From the NCBI GenBank assembly GCA_023614405.1, contig CM042697.1, forward strand, positions 300,538,954-300,602,953: a stretch of 64,000 nucleotides of DNA, given 5' to 3'. The notes under the pieces are model-generated. The model was not told the DNA's origin. It did no database searches and saw only the letters and a program-made list of their open reading frames with translations. Position numbers and translations under genes: made by a program. Shown here in pieces: positions 9,999-21,366 of this stretch (position 1 is the first letter of the stretch; every line of letters begins with the position of its first letter). Source of the stretch: Avena insularis. Taxonomy: Eukaryota > Streptophyta > Magnoliopsida > Poales > Poaceae.

Positions 9999-12900
9999 TG
10001 TAGAGGGAGTGTCCCAACCTTTAAACAATATAAGGTGGAGTCCCCTGTGTTTACAATGCTAGTCCCTGGATCAATAGCTAGCATCCACAGTTTAGATGTA
10101 ATATCAAGAAACAAAGGTCATAATATAGCTTTATAACCAGGAATAACATAATTTTATTACATCTTTTCATAGCTCATTTGGCTATTACATTACATTGCAG
10201 CGGAATAACTACAAGCATGGGGTCCTTCATCTTCAAAGTGCCACAGGCAGATGTTGGTTGTAGACTTTGTAATCCTAATCAATCAATCTTCACTAAAAAA
10301 CAATCAAACCTGCAACATTACAAGTTACAGCCACAAGGGTCAATACATTTGAATTGTATTGGAAAGTTTCACTACTATGTAGAATATAAGTGGATCCTAT
10401 CATTACATGCATTTTTGGCTAAGTAGGGTTTTAGGCTCATTTGCATAAAGCAAAATTTATCCTATCCTTCAAAATGGTTTTTAAATCTTTGATCAAATCT
10501 TTGAAAATCCCTTGGAAAAGCCCAAGTGTTTAAGTTGTTAACAAAATATCATTGCACACCTTGGTAACCCCAAGTGTTCAAGTTTTCAACAAAATCTCTT
10601 GAGCTCCTTGGTAACCCCAAGTGCATCAAGTTTTATCAAATCTCTTGAGCTCCTTGGTAACCCCAAGTGCATCAAGTTTTATTAAATCTCTTGAGCTCCT
10701 TGGTACCCCCAAGTGCATCAAGTTTTATTTTAGAAATTGGAATGTCGAGATTTCCCATAGCTTCAAACTTTAGTTGCTCAGTATTGTCCATAACCGGGGA
10801 CACGGCTAAGTACTTAGATTTTATTATCTTCTGGAGAAGTTGCACACTTTACCCACATGTCACAATCCCATCTTGTTGCCACCAGTGGCCACTGCATTAG
10901 TGCTCACCAAGATGGAGTACTGGCAGATTGAGAATGTGACGAAGTCTTTCCAAAGGGTCCACCCATACACCATTGCTAGCTTGTCTTCAGCACCCATTTA
11001 GGATTCCAGGTCCCCATGTCCAGTAAACTGAAGACAATGCATGGGTCTTCCCAATGTAGTTGACTAAGCCAGAGCCATAATAGCATGTGGTTGCACACCA
11101 AAGCCATAATTGGAGAAACATGTTCAATCTCTAAGTTTCCTGGGTGGTTTCTTTTGGAGCACAACACAAAGAGATTGCCATAGACATGGTTCCTTTTGTT
11201 GCCACCTTCTCCAAAACTCAAAGTATCCTTGGCCACCCAGGTGGTTCATTGAGTCCTTGTTTTATTATATAAAACCACAAGTCCTTTTCTCAACTTCATA
11301 AAATCTCAACATGTATCTCTTTTCAAAATATAGCATGGCTAAGCATGTAACAACTACATTGTTTTCACTAAGGAATGTATAGGGTATCCTATTAGGATTT
11401 AGCATAGCATAAGTATAAAATTATTTTCATGCATGTTTCAAAATCCACTAAGTATAATGAAAATAGTAGGACTTTAGATGATAGTGTAACTTGCCTTTTG
11501 GTAGGGAATGTGGGTTCACTCCTTGATCTTGTTAATCTCACACTTCTCTAACTTCACTACAAGTCAATCAAGCAAACACAAAATCAACTAACATTCCAAA
11601 CCAATAATCAATCAAACAATTCACACACACAAAACAATGGGATCCAAGCCATGCATGTAAGCATGCAAGAGATAGGTTTATTTGCAAGGATGGTTTCCAC
11701 TAGGCTTCTAAACTTTGTAAGGTTCAAGGTGGTTATTTTCCAAAGTGGCAAAGTCATTTGCAAAAGGGTTTTATCCATAAACCATTTTTCAACCCATTCA
11801 TCATTTTATGTGGTGAAAAATATTTTTATCAAAACAAAAACTTTTAAGTCTTTCACCAAATGAGTTACTAATTCTCAAAACTTGGTGTTTTGGGTCAGTA
11901 GGTTTGGTCCAAAACATTTTCCCAAAGTTTTTACTCCAAAATCATTTTCATAACAAAAACCATTATTTTATTTGGCTAGAAATGGGCTAAGTCAAATAAT
12001 CCATCCTAAATTTTACCAAATTCATTTTCAAAACCATGGGTTGGTTCCTAGGGTCAGTAAGTTTACCAAAAATCAATTTGCCAAGGTTTCAACCTCAAAA
12101 ACATTTTTGAATCATTTTTCTAATCTAAACAAGCATACAAAAGTTTCTGCAAAAACAAGCAATCTAATAGATACTATTTACTAAACAAATTGCATGGTTG
12201 GCTAGGTCTTGCTCCACTCATTCCAATGATATCAAATTTGTAATTTTTGGACGTGTGGATCAAAAGTTATAGAGTTTTCAAATCTGCAACCAAATCTGTT
12301 TTCAAATTTCTGTTTTTTAAACAAAACTGGCCACGCGTCACAACGTCACTGGCTGGTACCGGTTCGGGTGGATCGCGTGCTGTAGACTGTAGGATTTAAT
12401 TTAGATCGAGCGGCGTAGAGGCATACGATACCTCTTCGCTTATATTCTATCACAGCCATACGATCTAGATCTAACGGACCTAAACAATAGGCCATTAACT
12501 GGCGGCGCTCGACGGCTGTGCGCGGCGGCGACGAGCAGATGGTGGCGGCGCCAGCGATACAGGGAGCTAGAAGGGAAGGGAAAGTGCTCACCGTGATCGC
12601 AAAGGCCCGGGGAAGCTCAACGTGAAGTCGCAAGGGGGCGACGAGGCGGGAGGAATTCCTCGCCGGAGTTAGGTCTGGAGACGGTTGCACGCGGTCGAGG
12701 TCGAGGATGGTGCTATGGTTCACGAGAGGGCAAACAAGAAGCATGGTTAGACGCGTATGACCAAGGAGATGACGCATGCGTGAACGAGAAGGCGCGGGGC
12801 GGTCTGGACTTACCAGGAGACTTCGCCGGAGAAGTTGCAGACGCGGCGGCAAGGTCAGAGCTTGTCGAAGGGGACGCTCTGGGGTGCCCGCAGTTGAACG

Positions 12901-14114
12901 GAGGGTACTGGGAGAATCGTCTGGGTGTGGGGAGTCTGCTCGTGTGCTCGGGGAGGCAAGGGGTGGTGGAGCTTGGCCGGAATCGACAAGGAGAGTAGTC
13001 GAAGCAGTGAGAGTGTCGCGCCGAATTGAGGCAGCCTCGGGGCAGAGAGAGGGGGCGACAGAGGGGAAAGTAGGAGAAGACGCAGGCGTTTAATAGGACG
13101 TGGTCGCAGCGAGGTTAAGGCATGGCATTACTGCGAATTGAAGCCGCGGAATCACTGGCAGAAACGGCCGGCGTCGTCTGCGCGAGGAAGAAGGTGAGCT
13201 GGAAAAGTGGGGTCGGTTGATCAGTGGGAAAAGGAGTGAGGGAAGGGTCCACCAGTCATTGGCTTCGCGGGTCAGTTGCCAGGTGTGAAACGTTTTCTTC
13301 CGGGGAGGGGGAGCTGGGCTGGTTCTGGGCCTCGTTGGGCTGCTGGGTTGGGTCGACCAAAACCTTATTTTTTTTCTTTCAAATTGTTTTCCCTTTTTTG
13401 ATTCTAATTTCTGTTTTGAAATTTCAAACAATCAAACAACAACCAAATCCATTCAAACAATCACCAAGCTTTGAAGTTTTGAATTTGGTTCTGTTCAGTA
13501 ACATAAACCAAAATTCTAAAACCAAAATAATAATTTTATTTTGGGGTCCATTATTAATTAAATAATTAGACCATTTTATTAAATCAAATAGGATTTGTTT
13601 TATTTAAATTCTCTATTTGAAACCATCTATTTTCAAAACCAAATCAGTAGGTTTTATTTAAAATATAAAATACTTGGAAAACTTATTTTAAATAGAATAA
13701 ATAAGTTTTGATGGTTAATTAAAATAGTAAAACCTTTATTTGTAAACTTGGATATTAAATCCTTATTAATTTATTTTAAATAAACCTTTACTATTTTTAT
13801 CAAAACAAAACATTTCATTTCATAAGCTTGGCCAAGGTTTAATTGGGCTCTAAATAATCTTTTATTTTTAAAACTTCTATTTCATTTGAAAACCAAATCT
13901 TTTTTTTTTAAGATCCAAAATAGTAATTCCCAAAATATTTTATTTTCCTTCATCAAATCTTTTTAAATCTCTTTAGGATTTTATTTGAATCCAAATTGGC
14001 TTGAAGGTTTCCAATTGGATTCAAAAAGTTTCTTCTGGCCCTGAAAATCAACAAAGTTTTATTTTATTCATTTATTTTCACATTACAAGATTTGGAAAAT
14101 CTTGGGATGTGACA
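9999..14114 (-). repeat. Element C 3' LTR
   Basis: 4116 bp, ending in GGGATGTGACA, the reverse complement of TGTCACATCCC. It holds a GC-rich block (about 12340-13330) and an AT-rich U3 block (about 13370-14114). It differs from the other LTR by scattered bases and a few small indels, for example near 10876-10900 and 12635-12650. Confidence 0.93.
11720..12130. repeat. ~159-bp degenerate tandem array in element C LTR (copy also at about 17620-18030)
   Basis: GGGTCAGTA recurs at 11892 and 12051 (159 bp apart). The linked block CATTT-(G/T)C-(A/C)AA recurs at about 11755, 11915 and 12074. At least three diverged units are present, and the same array lies in the other LTR. Its layout parallels the array at 6730-7290. 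Confidence 0.75.
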
Positions 14115-14130
14115 GGCTACCACCCTTAAA
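14115..14130 (-). other. Polypurine tract of element C
   Basis: Minus-strand TTTAAGGGTGGTAGCC directly abuts the 3' LTR. Just inside lies CTCGGGACGAGATTT, which element B also has at its corresponding place (about 36485-36499). Confidence 0.75.
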
Positions 14131-14303
14131 ATAAATCTCGTCCCGAGATTTGGGAAGGCTAGGGTTACAAGTAAGCTCAAAACAAGTAGGGTACTACCAC
14201 CCTTAAAAATTTTCAAACAAAAATTACATATTGGCCTTCTTGGGATCCAGGGAAACTTCCTTGGGCAAACATTTGCATTGTGTCCTTGGTTTCCACACTT
14301 GAC

Positions 14304-15227
14304 TCATGGGCCAAGGTTGAGTTTCTCCATAGGCTTGTTCAACTTGTTCTTCATCTTTTCTGGACAGTTGCTTGCATAATGCCCTGGGTTCTTGCAATTG
14401 AAACAGTTGATATCCTTGAGTTCTTTACGTAGCTCTTGTGGACAAGTTGCTACATAATGGCCTAGCTCTTTGCAATTGTTGCACACCACTTGGCCAATCT
14501 CTTTATTCTTCTTGTTCTCTGGGCATTCACCGGAATAGTGTCCCATTTCCTTACATTTATGACATTGCACATGGCTCTTGTCCTTCTTTTGCTTCTTGGG
14601 TTTCTTTGGTCCTTTGAACTGGGTTGTCTTGTTTGGAGGTATAAGTGGACCTTTTCCTTTGTCATCAACCTTCTTGGTAGACTTGGATCCTTCTTGATGG
14701 TTTGCAATCATTTGTTGCACTCCACCTTGTTTCCTTTGTTTCACAATGGAATAGATGGGGCATTGGATAGGGACATGGTTGTTTCCTTCACATAGATAGC
14801 AAGTAGCTTGGGAGGTGGGACATTGTCCAACAGGATGTTTCTCTTCACAGTTGGGGCATTGATCTCCATGCTCCTTGGAAGTATGATCCTTGTCTCCACA
14901 AATAATGCAAGCTGGGGCTCCATCTAGAATAACATTTATGTCATCCTTGTTGTCATAAACTTTCTTGGAATAGTTTTCTTCCATTTTGATCATTTGATCA
15001 GTCACCTTAAGCATCAGTTGGCCTTGAGTTTCCAAAAATCTTTGCAGGGCTGGATCTTCTCCACTAGTGTTAGCTATGAATTGAGTTGTCACTTGGTTCA
15101 GCTGGTGTTGGGTTGCTATGAGCTCTTTCATGCTGTTCTCTTGGTTGGTGTTGGTGTCATCAACCTTGATGTTGGAGTCTCTTGGAGTAGTCATCTGTTT
15201 GGGTTGAAGGAAGATTAGAATAGGCAA
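14304..15227 (-). CDS. Element C Gag-like protein with a zinc-knuckle array, no capsid
   Basis: An intact 307-codon frame is the only protein of element C. Residues ~25-95 are Gln/Glu-rich and look helical (TQHQLNQVTTQF, FLETQGQLMLKV). From about residue 107 come the zinc-binding motifs: degenerate CIICGDKDHTSKEH and CPNCEEKHPVGQC, then canonical C-x2-C-x4-H-x4-C in CYLCEGNNHVPIQC, CHKCKEMGHYSGEC, CNNCKELGHYVATC and CFNCKNPGHYASNC. Lys-rich spacers (GPKKPKKQKKDK) separate them. Such knuckles bind nucleic acid in the nucleocapsid part of Gag (family knowledge). The capsid part expected before them is missing, so it cannot form a shell alone; binding the element's own RNA for packaging by a partner is an inference. 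One or two knuckles are usual in plant gypsy Gag, so this number is high. Confidence 0.85.
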   Translation of the reverse strand: MPILIFLQPKQMTTPRDSNIKVDDTNTNQENSMKELIATQHQLNQVTTQFIANTSGEDPALQRFLETQGQLMLKVTDQMIKMEENYSKKVYDNKDDINVILDGAPACIICGDKDHTSKEHGDQCPNCEEKHPVGQCPTSQATCYLCEGNNHVPIQCPIYSIVKQRKQGGVQQMIANHQEGSKSTKKVDDKGKGPLIPPNKTTQFKGPKKPKKQKKDKSHVQCHKCKEMGHYSGECPENKKNKEIGQVVCNNCKELGHYVATCPQELRKELKDINCFNCKNPGHYASNCPEKMKNKLNKPMEKLNLGP

Positions 15228-15890
15228 GATAGTTCTAAGGAATCAATTCTAATCACACACATCACAATTCACACAAGCAATATGCATGCACTCACAAACC
15301 AAACATTTCACTCAAACAACAAAGTTCAAGCACACACTTAGGCAACAAAAATATTTTTGTTACACCACATAAGTTGGTGTGTTTGACTTTAACTAAAATA
15401 TGGTGGTCCATCTATATGGTTCACTTGTGATCTTTCCATCATTCTTAGTTGTTTCTCCTTACTTGAGATCATGGTTTCCTTGAGAAAAACTCTTGGTTAC
15501 AATAATTTCTAGTGATGTGGGCTCCTTCTAACTTTTGCATTCCCTCAGTCTCTAAATCTTGAGCAAGATTTCCTTGTCTCACATGTAGTCCTTAGTGATA
15601 TCCAAGTTGGAAGTCCTTGGTGAATATGCTGAAGATGTTGAAGTCATTAGAGTTGAAGAAGTTGAAGTCATTAGAGTTGAAGAAGTCCTTTGCACATGGT
15701 TTAGTCTTTGGCCCTGGGGTAGGTTTTTCCATCAAGTTGAAAATAGAAGAGATGTAGAGTTGAAACCAAAATGGTTGAGGAAAGAGTTTACAAGATTGTG
15801 TTGTAAATAAGTTTTGGAACAAATACAACTCCTATTTTTCTAGGGGTTTTTGTCCAATCCTAGGTTTACAAATCCTATAGGCAACACAAT
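15228..15890 (-). other. Element C leader between PBS and ORF
   Basis: About 660 bp with no supported coding frame. It contains a GTTGAAGTCATTAGAGTTGA direct repeat (about 15638-15676) and a CATAAGTTGGTG/ATGGTGGTCC pair (about 15367-15409). The pair has counterparts in the plus-strand element B near 35055 and 35117. Confidence 0.6.
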
Positions 15891-15902
15891 GCTCTGATAC
15901 CA
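15891..15902 (-). other. Primer-binding site of element C
   Basis: Minus strand reads TGGTATCAGAGC, the standard site for the plant initiator methionine tRNA, two bases from the end of the 5' LTR. Confidence 0.92.
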
Positions 15903-15904
15903 TC

Positions 15905-18900
15905 TGTAGAGGGAGTGTCCCAACCTTTAAACAATATAAGGTGGAGTCCCCTGTGTTTACAATGCTAGTCCCTGGATCAATAGCTAGCATCCACAGTTTA
16001 GATGTAATATCAAGAAACAAAGGTCATAATATAGCTTTATAACCAGGAATAACATAATTTTATTACATCTTTTCATAGCTCATTTGGCTATTACATTACA
16101 TTGCAGCGGAATAACTACAAGCATGGGGTCCTTCATCTTCAAAGTGCCACAGGCAGATGTTGGTTGTAGACTTTGTAATCCTAATCAATCAATCTTCACT
16201 AAAATCAATCAAACCTGCAACATTACAAGTTACAGCCACAAGGGTCAATACATTTGAATTGTATTGGCAAGTTTCACTACTATGTAGAATATAAGTGGAT
16301 CCTATCATTACATGCATTTTTGGCTAAGTAGGGTTTTAGGCTCATTTTCATAAAGCAAAATTTATCCTATCCTTCAAAATGGTTTTTAAATCTTTGATCA
16401 AATCTTTGAAAATCCCTTGGCAAAGCCCAAGTGTTTAAGTTGTTAACAAAATCTCCTTGCACACCTTGGTAACCCCAAGTGTTCAAGTTTTCAACAAAAT
16501 CTCTTGAGCTCCTTGGTAACCCCATGTGCATCAAGTTTTATCAAATCTCTTGAGCTCCTTGGTAACCCCAAGTGCATCAAGTTTTATTAAATCTCTTGAG
16601 CTCCTTGGTACCCCCAAGTGCATCAAGTTTTATTTTAGAAATTGGAATGTCGAGATTTCCCATAGCTTCAAACTTTAGTTGCTCAGTATTGTCCATAACC
16701 GGGGACACGGCTAAGTACTTAGATTTTATTATCTTCTGCAGAAGTTGCACACTTTACCCACATGTCACAATCCCATCTTGTTGCCACCAAGGGCTGGATT
16801 AGTGCTCACCAAGATGGAGTACTGGCAGATTGAGAATGTGACGAAGTCTTTCCAAAGGGTCCACCCATACACCATTGCTAGCTTGTCTTCAGCACCCATG
16901 TAGGATTCCAGGTCCCCATGTCCAGTAAACTGAAGACAATGCATGGGTCTTCCCAATGTAGTTGACTAAGCCAGAGCCATAATAGCATCTGGTTGCACAC
17001 GAAAGCCACAATTGGAGAAACATGTTCAATCTCTAAGTTTCCTGGGTGGTTTCTTTTGGAGCACAACACAAAGAGATTGTCATAGACATGGTTCCTTTTG
17101 TTGCCACCTTCTCCAAAACTCAAAGTATCCTTGGCCACCCAGGTGGTTCATTGAGTCCTTGTTTTATTATATAAAACCACAAGTCCTTTTCTCAACTTCA
17201 TAAAATCTCAACATGTATCTCTTTTCAAAATATAACATGGCTAAGCATGTAACAACTACATTGTTTTCACTAAGGAATGTATAGGGTATCCTATTAGGAT
17301 TTAGCATAGCATAAGTATAAAATTATTTTCATGCATGTTTCAAAATCCACTAAGTATAATGAAAATAGTAGGACTTTAGATGATAGTGTAACTTGCCTTT
17401 TGGTAGGGAATGTGGGTTCACTCCTTGATCTTGTTAATCTCACACTTCTCTAACTTCACTACAAGTCAATCAAGCAAACACAAAATCAACTAAAATTCCA
17501 AACCAATAATCAATCAAACAATTCACACACACAAAACAATGGGATCCAAGCCATGCATGTAAGCATGCAAGAGATAGGTTTATTTGCAAGGATGGTTTCC
17601 ACTAGGCTTCTAAACTTTGTAATGTTCAAGGTGGTCATTTTCCAAAGTGGCAAAGTCATTTGCAAAAGGGTTTTATCCATAAACCATTTTTAAACCCATT
17701 CATCATTTTATGTGGTGAAAAATATTTTTATCAAAACAAAACTTTTAAGTCTTTCACCAAATGAGTTGCTAATTCTCAAAACTTGGTGTTTTGGGTCAGT
17801 AGGTTTGGTCCAAAACATTTTCCCAAAGTTTTTACTCCAAAATCATTTTCATAACAAAAACCATTATTTTATTTGGCTAGAAATGGGCTAAGTCAAATAA
17901 TCCATCCTAAATTTTACCAAATTCATTTTCAAAACCATGGGTTGGTTCCTAGGGTCAGTAAGTTTACCACAAATCAATTTGCCATGGTTTCAACCTCAAA
18001 AACATTTTTGAATCATTTTTCTAATCTAAACAAGCATACAAAAGTTTCTGCAAAAACAAGCAATCGAACAGATACTATTTACTAAACAAATTGCAAGGTT
18101 GGCTAGGGCTTGATCCACTGATTCCAATGATATCAAATTTGTAATTTTTGGACATGTGGATCAAAAGTTATAGAATTTTCAAATCTGCAACCAAATCTGT
18201 TTTCAAATTTCTGTTTTTAAACAAAACTGGCCACGCGTCACAACGTCACTGGCTGGTACCGGTTCGGGTGGATCGCGTGCTGTAGACCGTAGGATTTAAT
18301 TTAGATCGAGCGGCGCAGAGGCATATGATACCTCTTCGCTTATATTCTATCACAGCCATACGATCTAGATCTAACGGACCTAAACAACAGGCCATTAACT
18401 GGAGGCGCTCGACGGCTGTGCGCGGCGGCGACGAGTAGATGGTGGCGGCGCCGGTGATACAGGGAGCTAGAAGGGAAGGGAAAGTGCTCACCGTGATCGC
18501 AAAGGCCTGTGGAAGCTCAACGTGAAGTCGTCTGGGCAAGGGGCGCACGAGGACAGGAGGAATTCCTCGCCGGAGTTAGGTCTGGCGACGGTTGCACGCG
18601 GTCGAGGTCGAGGACGGTGCTACGGTTCACGAGAGGGCAAACAAGAAGCATGGTTAGACGCGTATGACCAAGGAGATGACGCGTGCATGAACGAGAAGGC
18701 GCGGGGCGGTCTGGACTTACCAGGAGACTTCGCCGGAGAAGTTGCAGACGCGGCGGTGAGGTCAGAGCTTGTCGAAGGGGACGCTCTGGGGTGCCCGCAG
18801 TTGAACGGAGGGTACTGGGAGAATCGTCTGGGTGTGGGGAGTCTGCTCGTGTGCTCGGGGAGGCAAGTGGTGGTGGAGCTTGGTCGGAATCGACATGGAG

Positions 18901-20022
18901 AGTAGTCGGAGCAATGAGAGTGTCACGCCGAATTGAGGCAGCCTCGGGGCAGAGAGAGGGGGGCAACAGAGGGGAAAGGAGGAGAAGACGCAAGCGTTTA
19001 ATAGGACGTGGTCGCAGCGAGGTTAAGCGTGGCATTACTGCGAATGGAAGCCACGGAATCACTGGCAGAAACGGCCGGCGTCGTCTGCGCGAGGAAGAAG
19101 GTGAGTTGGAAAAGTGGGGTCGGTTGATCAGTGGGAAAAGGAGTGAGGGAAGGGTCCACCAGTCATTGGCTTCGCGGGTCAGTTGCCAGGTGCGAAAAGT
19201 TTTCTTCCGGGGAGGGGGTGCTGGGCTGGTTCTAGGCCTTGTTGGGCTGCTGGGTTGGGTCGACCAAAACCTTATTTTTTTTCTTTCAAATTGTTTTCCC
19301 TTTTTTGATTCTAATTTCTGTTTTGAAATTTCAAACAATCAAACAACAACCAAATCCATTCAAACAATCACCAAGCTTTGAAGTTTTGAATTTGGTTCTG
19401 TTCAGTAACATAAACCAAAATTCTAAAACCAAAATAATAATTTTATTTTGGGGTCCATTATTAATTAAATAATTAGACCATTTTATTAAATCAAATAGGA
19501 TTTGTTTTATTTAAATTCTCTATTTGAAACCATCTATTTTCAAAACCAAATCAGTAGGTTTTATTTGAAAATATAAAATACTTGGAAAACTTATTTTAAA
19601 TAGAATAAATAAGTTTTGATGGTTAATTAAAATAGTAAAACCTTTATTTATAAAACTTGGATATTAAATCCTTATTAATTTATTTTAAATAAACCTTTAC
19701 TATTTTTATCAAAACAAAACATTTCATTTCATAAGCTTGGCCAAGGTTTAATTGGGCTCTAAATAATCTTTTATTTTTAAAACTTCTATTTCATTTGAAA
19801 ACCAAATCGTTTTTTTAAAGATCCAAAATAGTAATTCCCAAAATATTTTATTTTCCTTCATCAAATATTTTTAAATCTCTTTAGGATTTTATTTGAATCC
19901 AAATTGGTTTGAAGGTTTCCAATTGGATTCAAAAAGTTTCTTCTGGCCCTAAAAATCAACAAAGTTTTATTTTATTCATTTATTTTCACATTACAAGATT
20001 TGGAAAATCTTGGGATGTGACA
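15905..20022 (-). repeat. Element C 5' LTR
   Basis: 4118 bp, direct repeat of 9999-14114. A TATA-like CCTATTAAACGC (minus strand, near 18990-19003) precedes the GC-rich block and could serve as core promoter. The TSD TAATC follows at 20023-20027. Confidence 0.92.
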
Positions 20023-20027
20023 TAATC

Positions 20028-20610
20028 CGAGAAATGCACGAACTTGGGTTTGAGTGGTTGGGTCTTGCCATTCTTCAACATCCTTAACCTTGGCAGGGTC
20101 AACAACAATTCCTCCTGCCGACACCATATGTCCGAGGAATCCTACTTCCTGTAACCAGAATTCACATTTGCTAAACTTGGCATAGAACTGATGCTCCCTA
20201 AGGGTTCCAAGGATGGTCCTCAAGTATATCTCATGTTCTTCTTCTGATTTGTAATAGATTAGAATGTCAACAATGAAAACAATGACAAACTTATCCAGGA
20301 AGTCCATAAAAATCTTATTCATGAGGTTCATGAAATAAGCGGGGGCATTGGTTAATCCAAAAGACATGATAGTGTACTCATACAGTCCATATCTAGTGGT
20401 AAAGGCAGTCTTTGGAATATCCTCTGCGCCAATCTTGAGTTGATGATAACCAGTTCTAAGATTAATCTTTGAAAACACTTTGGCTCCGGTCAACTGGTCA
20501 AACAGATTTTCTATCTTTGGTAGTGAGTACTTGTTCTTGATGGTGACATCATTCAGCTTCTGATAATCCGTACACAAACGGTTACCTCCATCTTTCTTAT
20601 CCACAAACAA
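20028..20610 (-). pseudogene. Element A reverse transcriptase, N-terminal two thirds
   Basis: RT copies element RNA into DNA. From 20610 the frame reads [19 protein letters not shown], then [49 protein letters not shown] and VRAFLGL. The first catalytic Asp (expected in F-S-K-I-D-L) is Asn, and the first Asp of the F-I-D-D box is Val, so activity is lost. Upstream a Trp-to-stop TGA (about 20622) separates it from the protease part. Downstream it is cut after FLGL by element C; the frame goes on at 9993 and then at 5279. Confidence 0.92.
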
Positions 20611-20622
20611 TACAGGTGATCT

Positions 20623-21294
20623 TCATGGCGACGCACTGGGTTGAATTAGTCCTATCTCCAGCACAGCATCCAGTTGCTTCTTCAGCTCCACTAATTCAGA
20701 TGGGTTCATACTATACGGTCTCTGAGCTATGGGTCTAGTTCCAGGGATTAATTCAATGATAAACTCGATATCCTGATCTGGGGGCATACCAGGCAACACA
20801 TCTGGGAATATGTCGGGGTATTCACAGACTACTCTGACTTGGTCAATCGTGGGTTGGGCTAGACTCTTGTTGCACTTGAATTGACGGGGCAAGGTTTCAG
20901 ATACATGCTCCACTAATACTCCAGCGGTACTAGTCATGGTTATGGCTTTCTTGGCACAGTCAATTAATCCTTTATGTTTCAACATCCAATCCATTTCTAG
21001 TACTACTTCCAAACCTTTGGTTCTAAGTACTATTATATTAGCATAAAAATCTATGCCATGGATTCTGATAGGTATGGCCTTGCAAATTTGTCTAGCTTTG
21101 GCGGTTGAACCAGATATTTGAACTATCATAACATGCTTCAATTTGGTTGGTTGAATCTTACTAGTGCATGCAAATTCTTCTATAACAAACGAGTGCGATG
21201 CTCCAAAATCAAACAACACTCTTGCAAGTACTGAGTTAACAGAAAACATACTCAGCATGACATCTGGCGCTTCTTGGGCTTCTTCAACATTCAT
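20623..21294 (-). pseudogene. Element A protease and start of RT
   Basis: The aspartic protease that cuts the Gag-Pol polyprotein lies in residues ~20-115. The active-site triad appears as VLFDFGASHSF, with Phe where D-S/T-G has Ser or Thr. A VVLEMDWMLKH block follows, equivalent to the usual I-L-G-M-D-W. From residue ~150 come the RT lead-in PDIFPDVLPGMPP and the E-L-I-P-G-T-x-P-I motif, ending QPSASP at the TGA near 20622. The frame lies downstream of gag with a short gap (21295-21366). Confidence 0.9.
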
Positions 21295-21366
21295 GTGAAA
21301 CAGACGACCGTTGTGGTTAAGCGAGTTCCCTGGGGAAAATCTCCTTCCAGGATGAACACGATGCTG

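Larger units (their letters stand above)
9999..20022 (-). mobile_element. Element C: 10-kb non-autonomous gypsy-type element with long LTRs
   Basis: Two very similar LTRs (9999-14114 and 15905-20022, about 4.1 kb each) flank a 1.8-kb internal region. On the minus strand the order is LTR, PBS (15891-15902), one ORF (15227-14304), PPT (14115-14130), LTR. The TSD is TAATC (9994-9998 and 20023-20027). There is no protease, RT or integrase. Long LTRs with a short internal region recall the LARD class of Triticeae elements (established knowledge), though this one keeps a protein. The close LTR match suggests it is young compared with element A. Confidence 0.95.

Noticed and set aside
18517..19338. 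273-codon minus-strand open frame in the 5' LTR of element C
   Set aside because: It is Pro/Ser/Arg-rich, lies in the GC-rich transcribed leader of the LTR, has no domain, and the same region of the other LTR (12346-13431) is broken into pieces, so the open frame is not maintained.
5285..20022. One single element with three LTRs
   Set aside because: The left LTR has its own TSD (ATCCT) and is separated from the element with TSD TAATC by RT coding sequence of element A, so they are two insertions.
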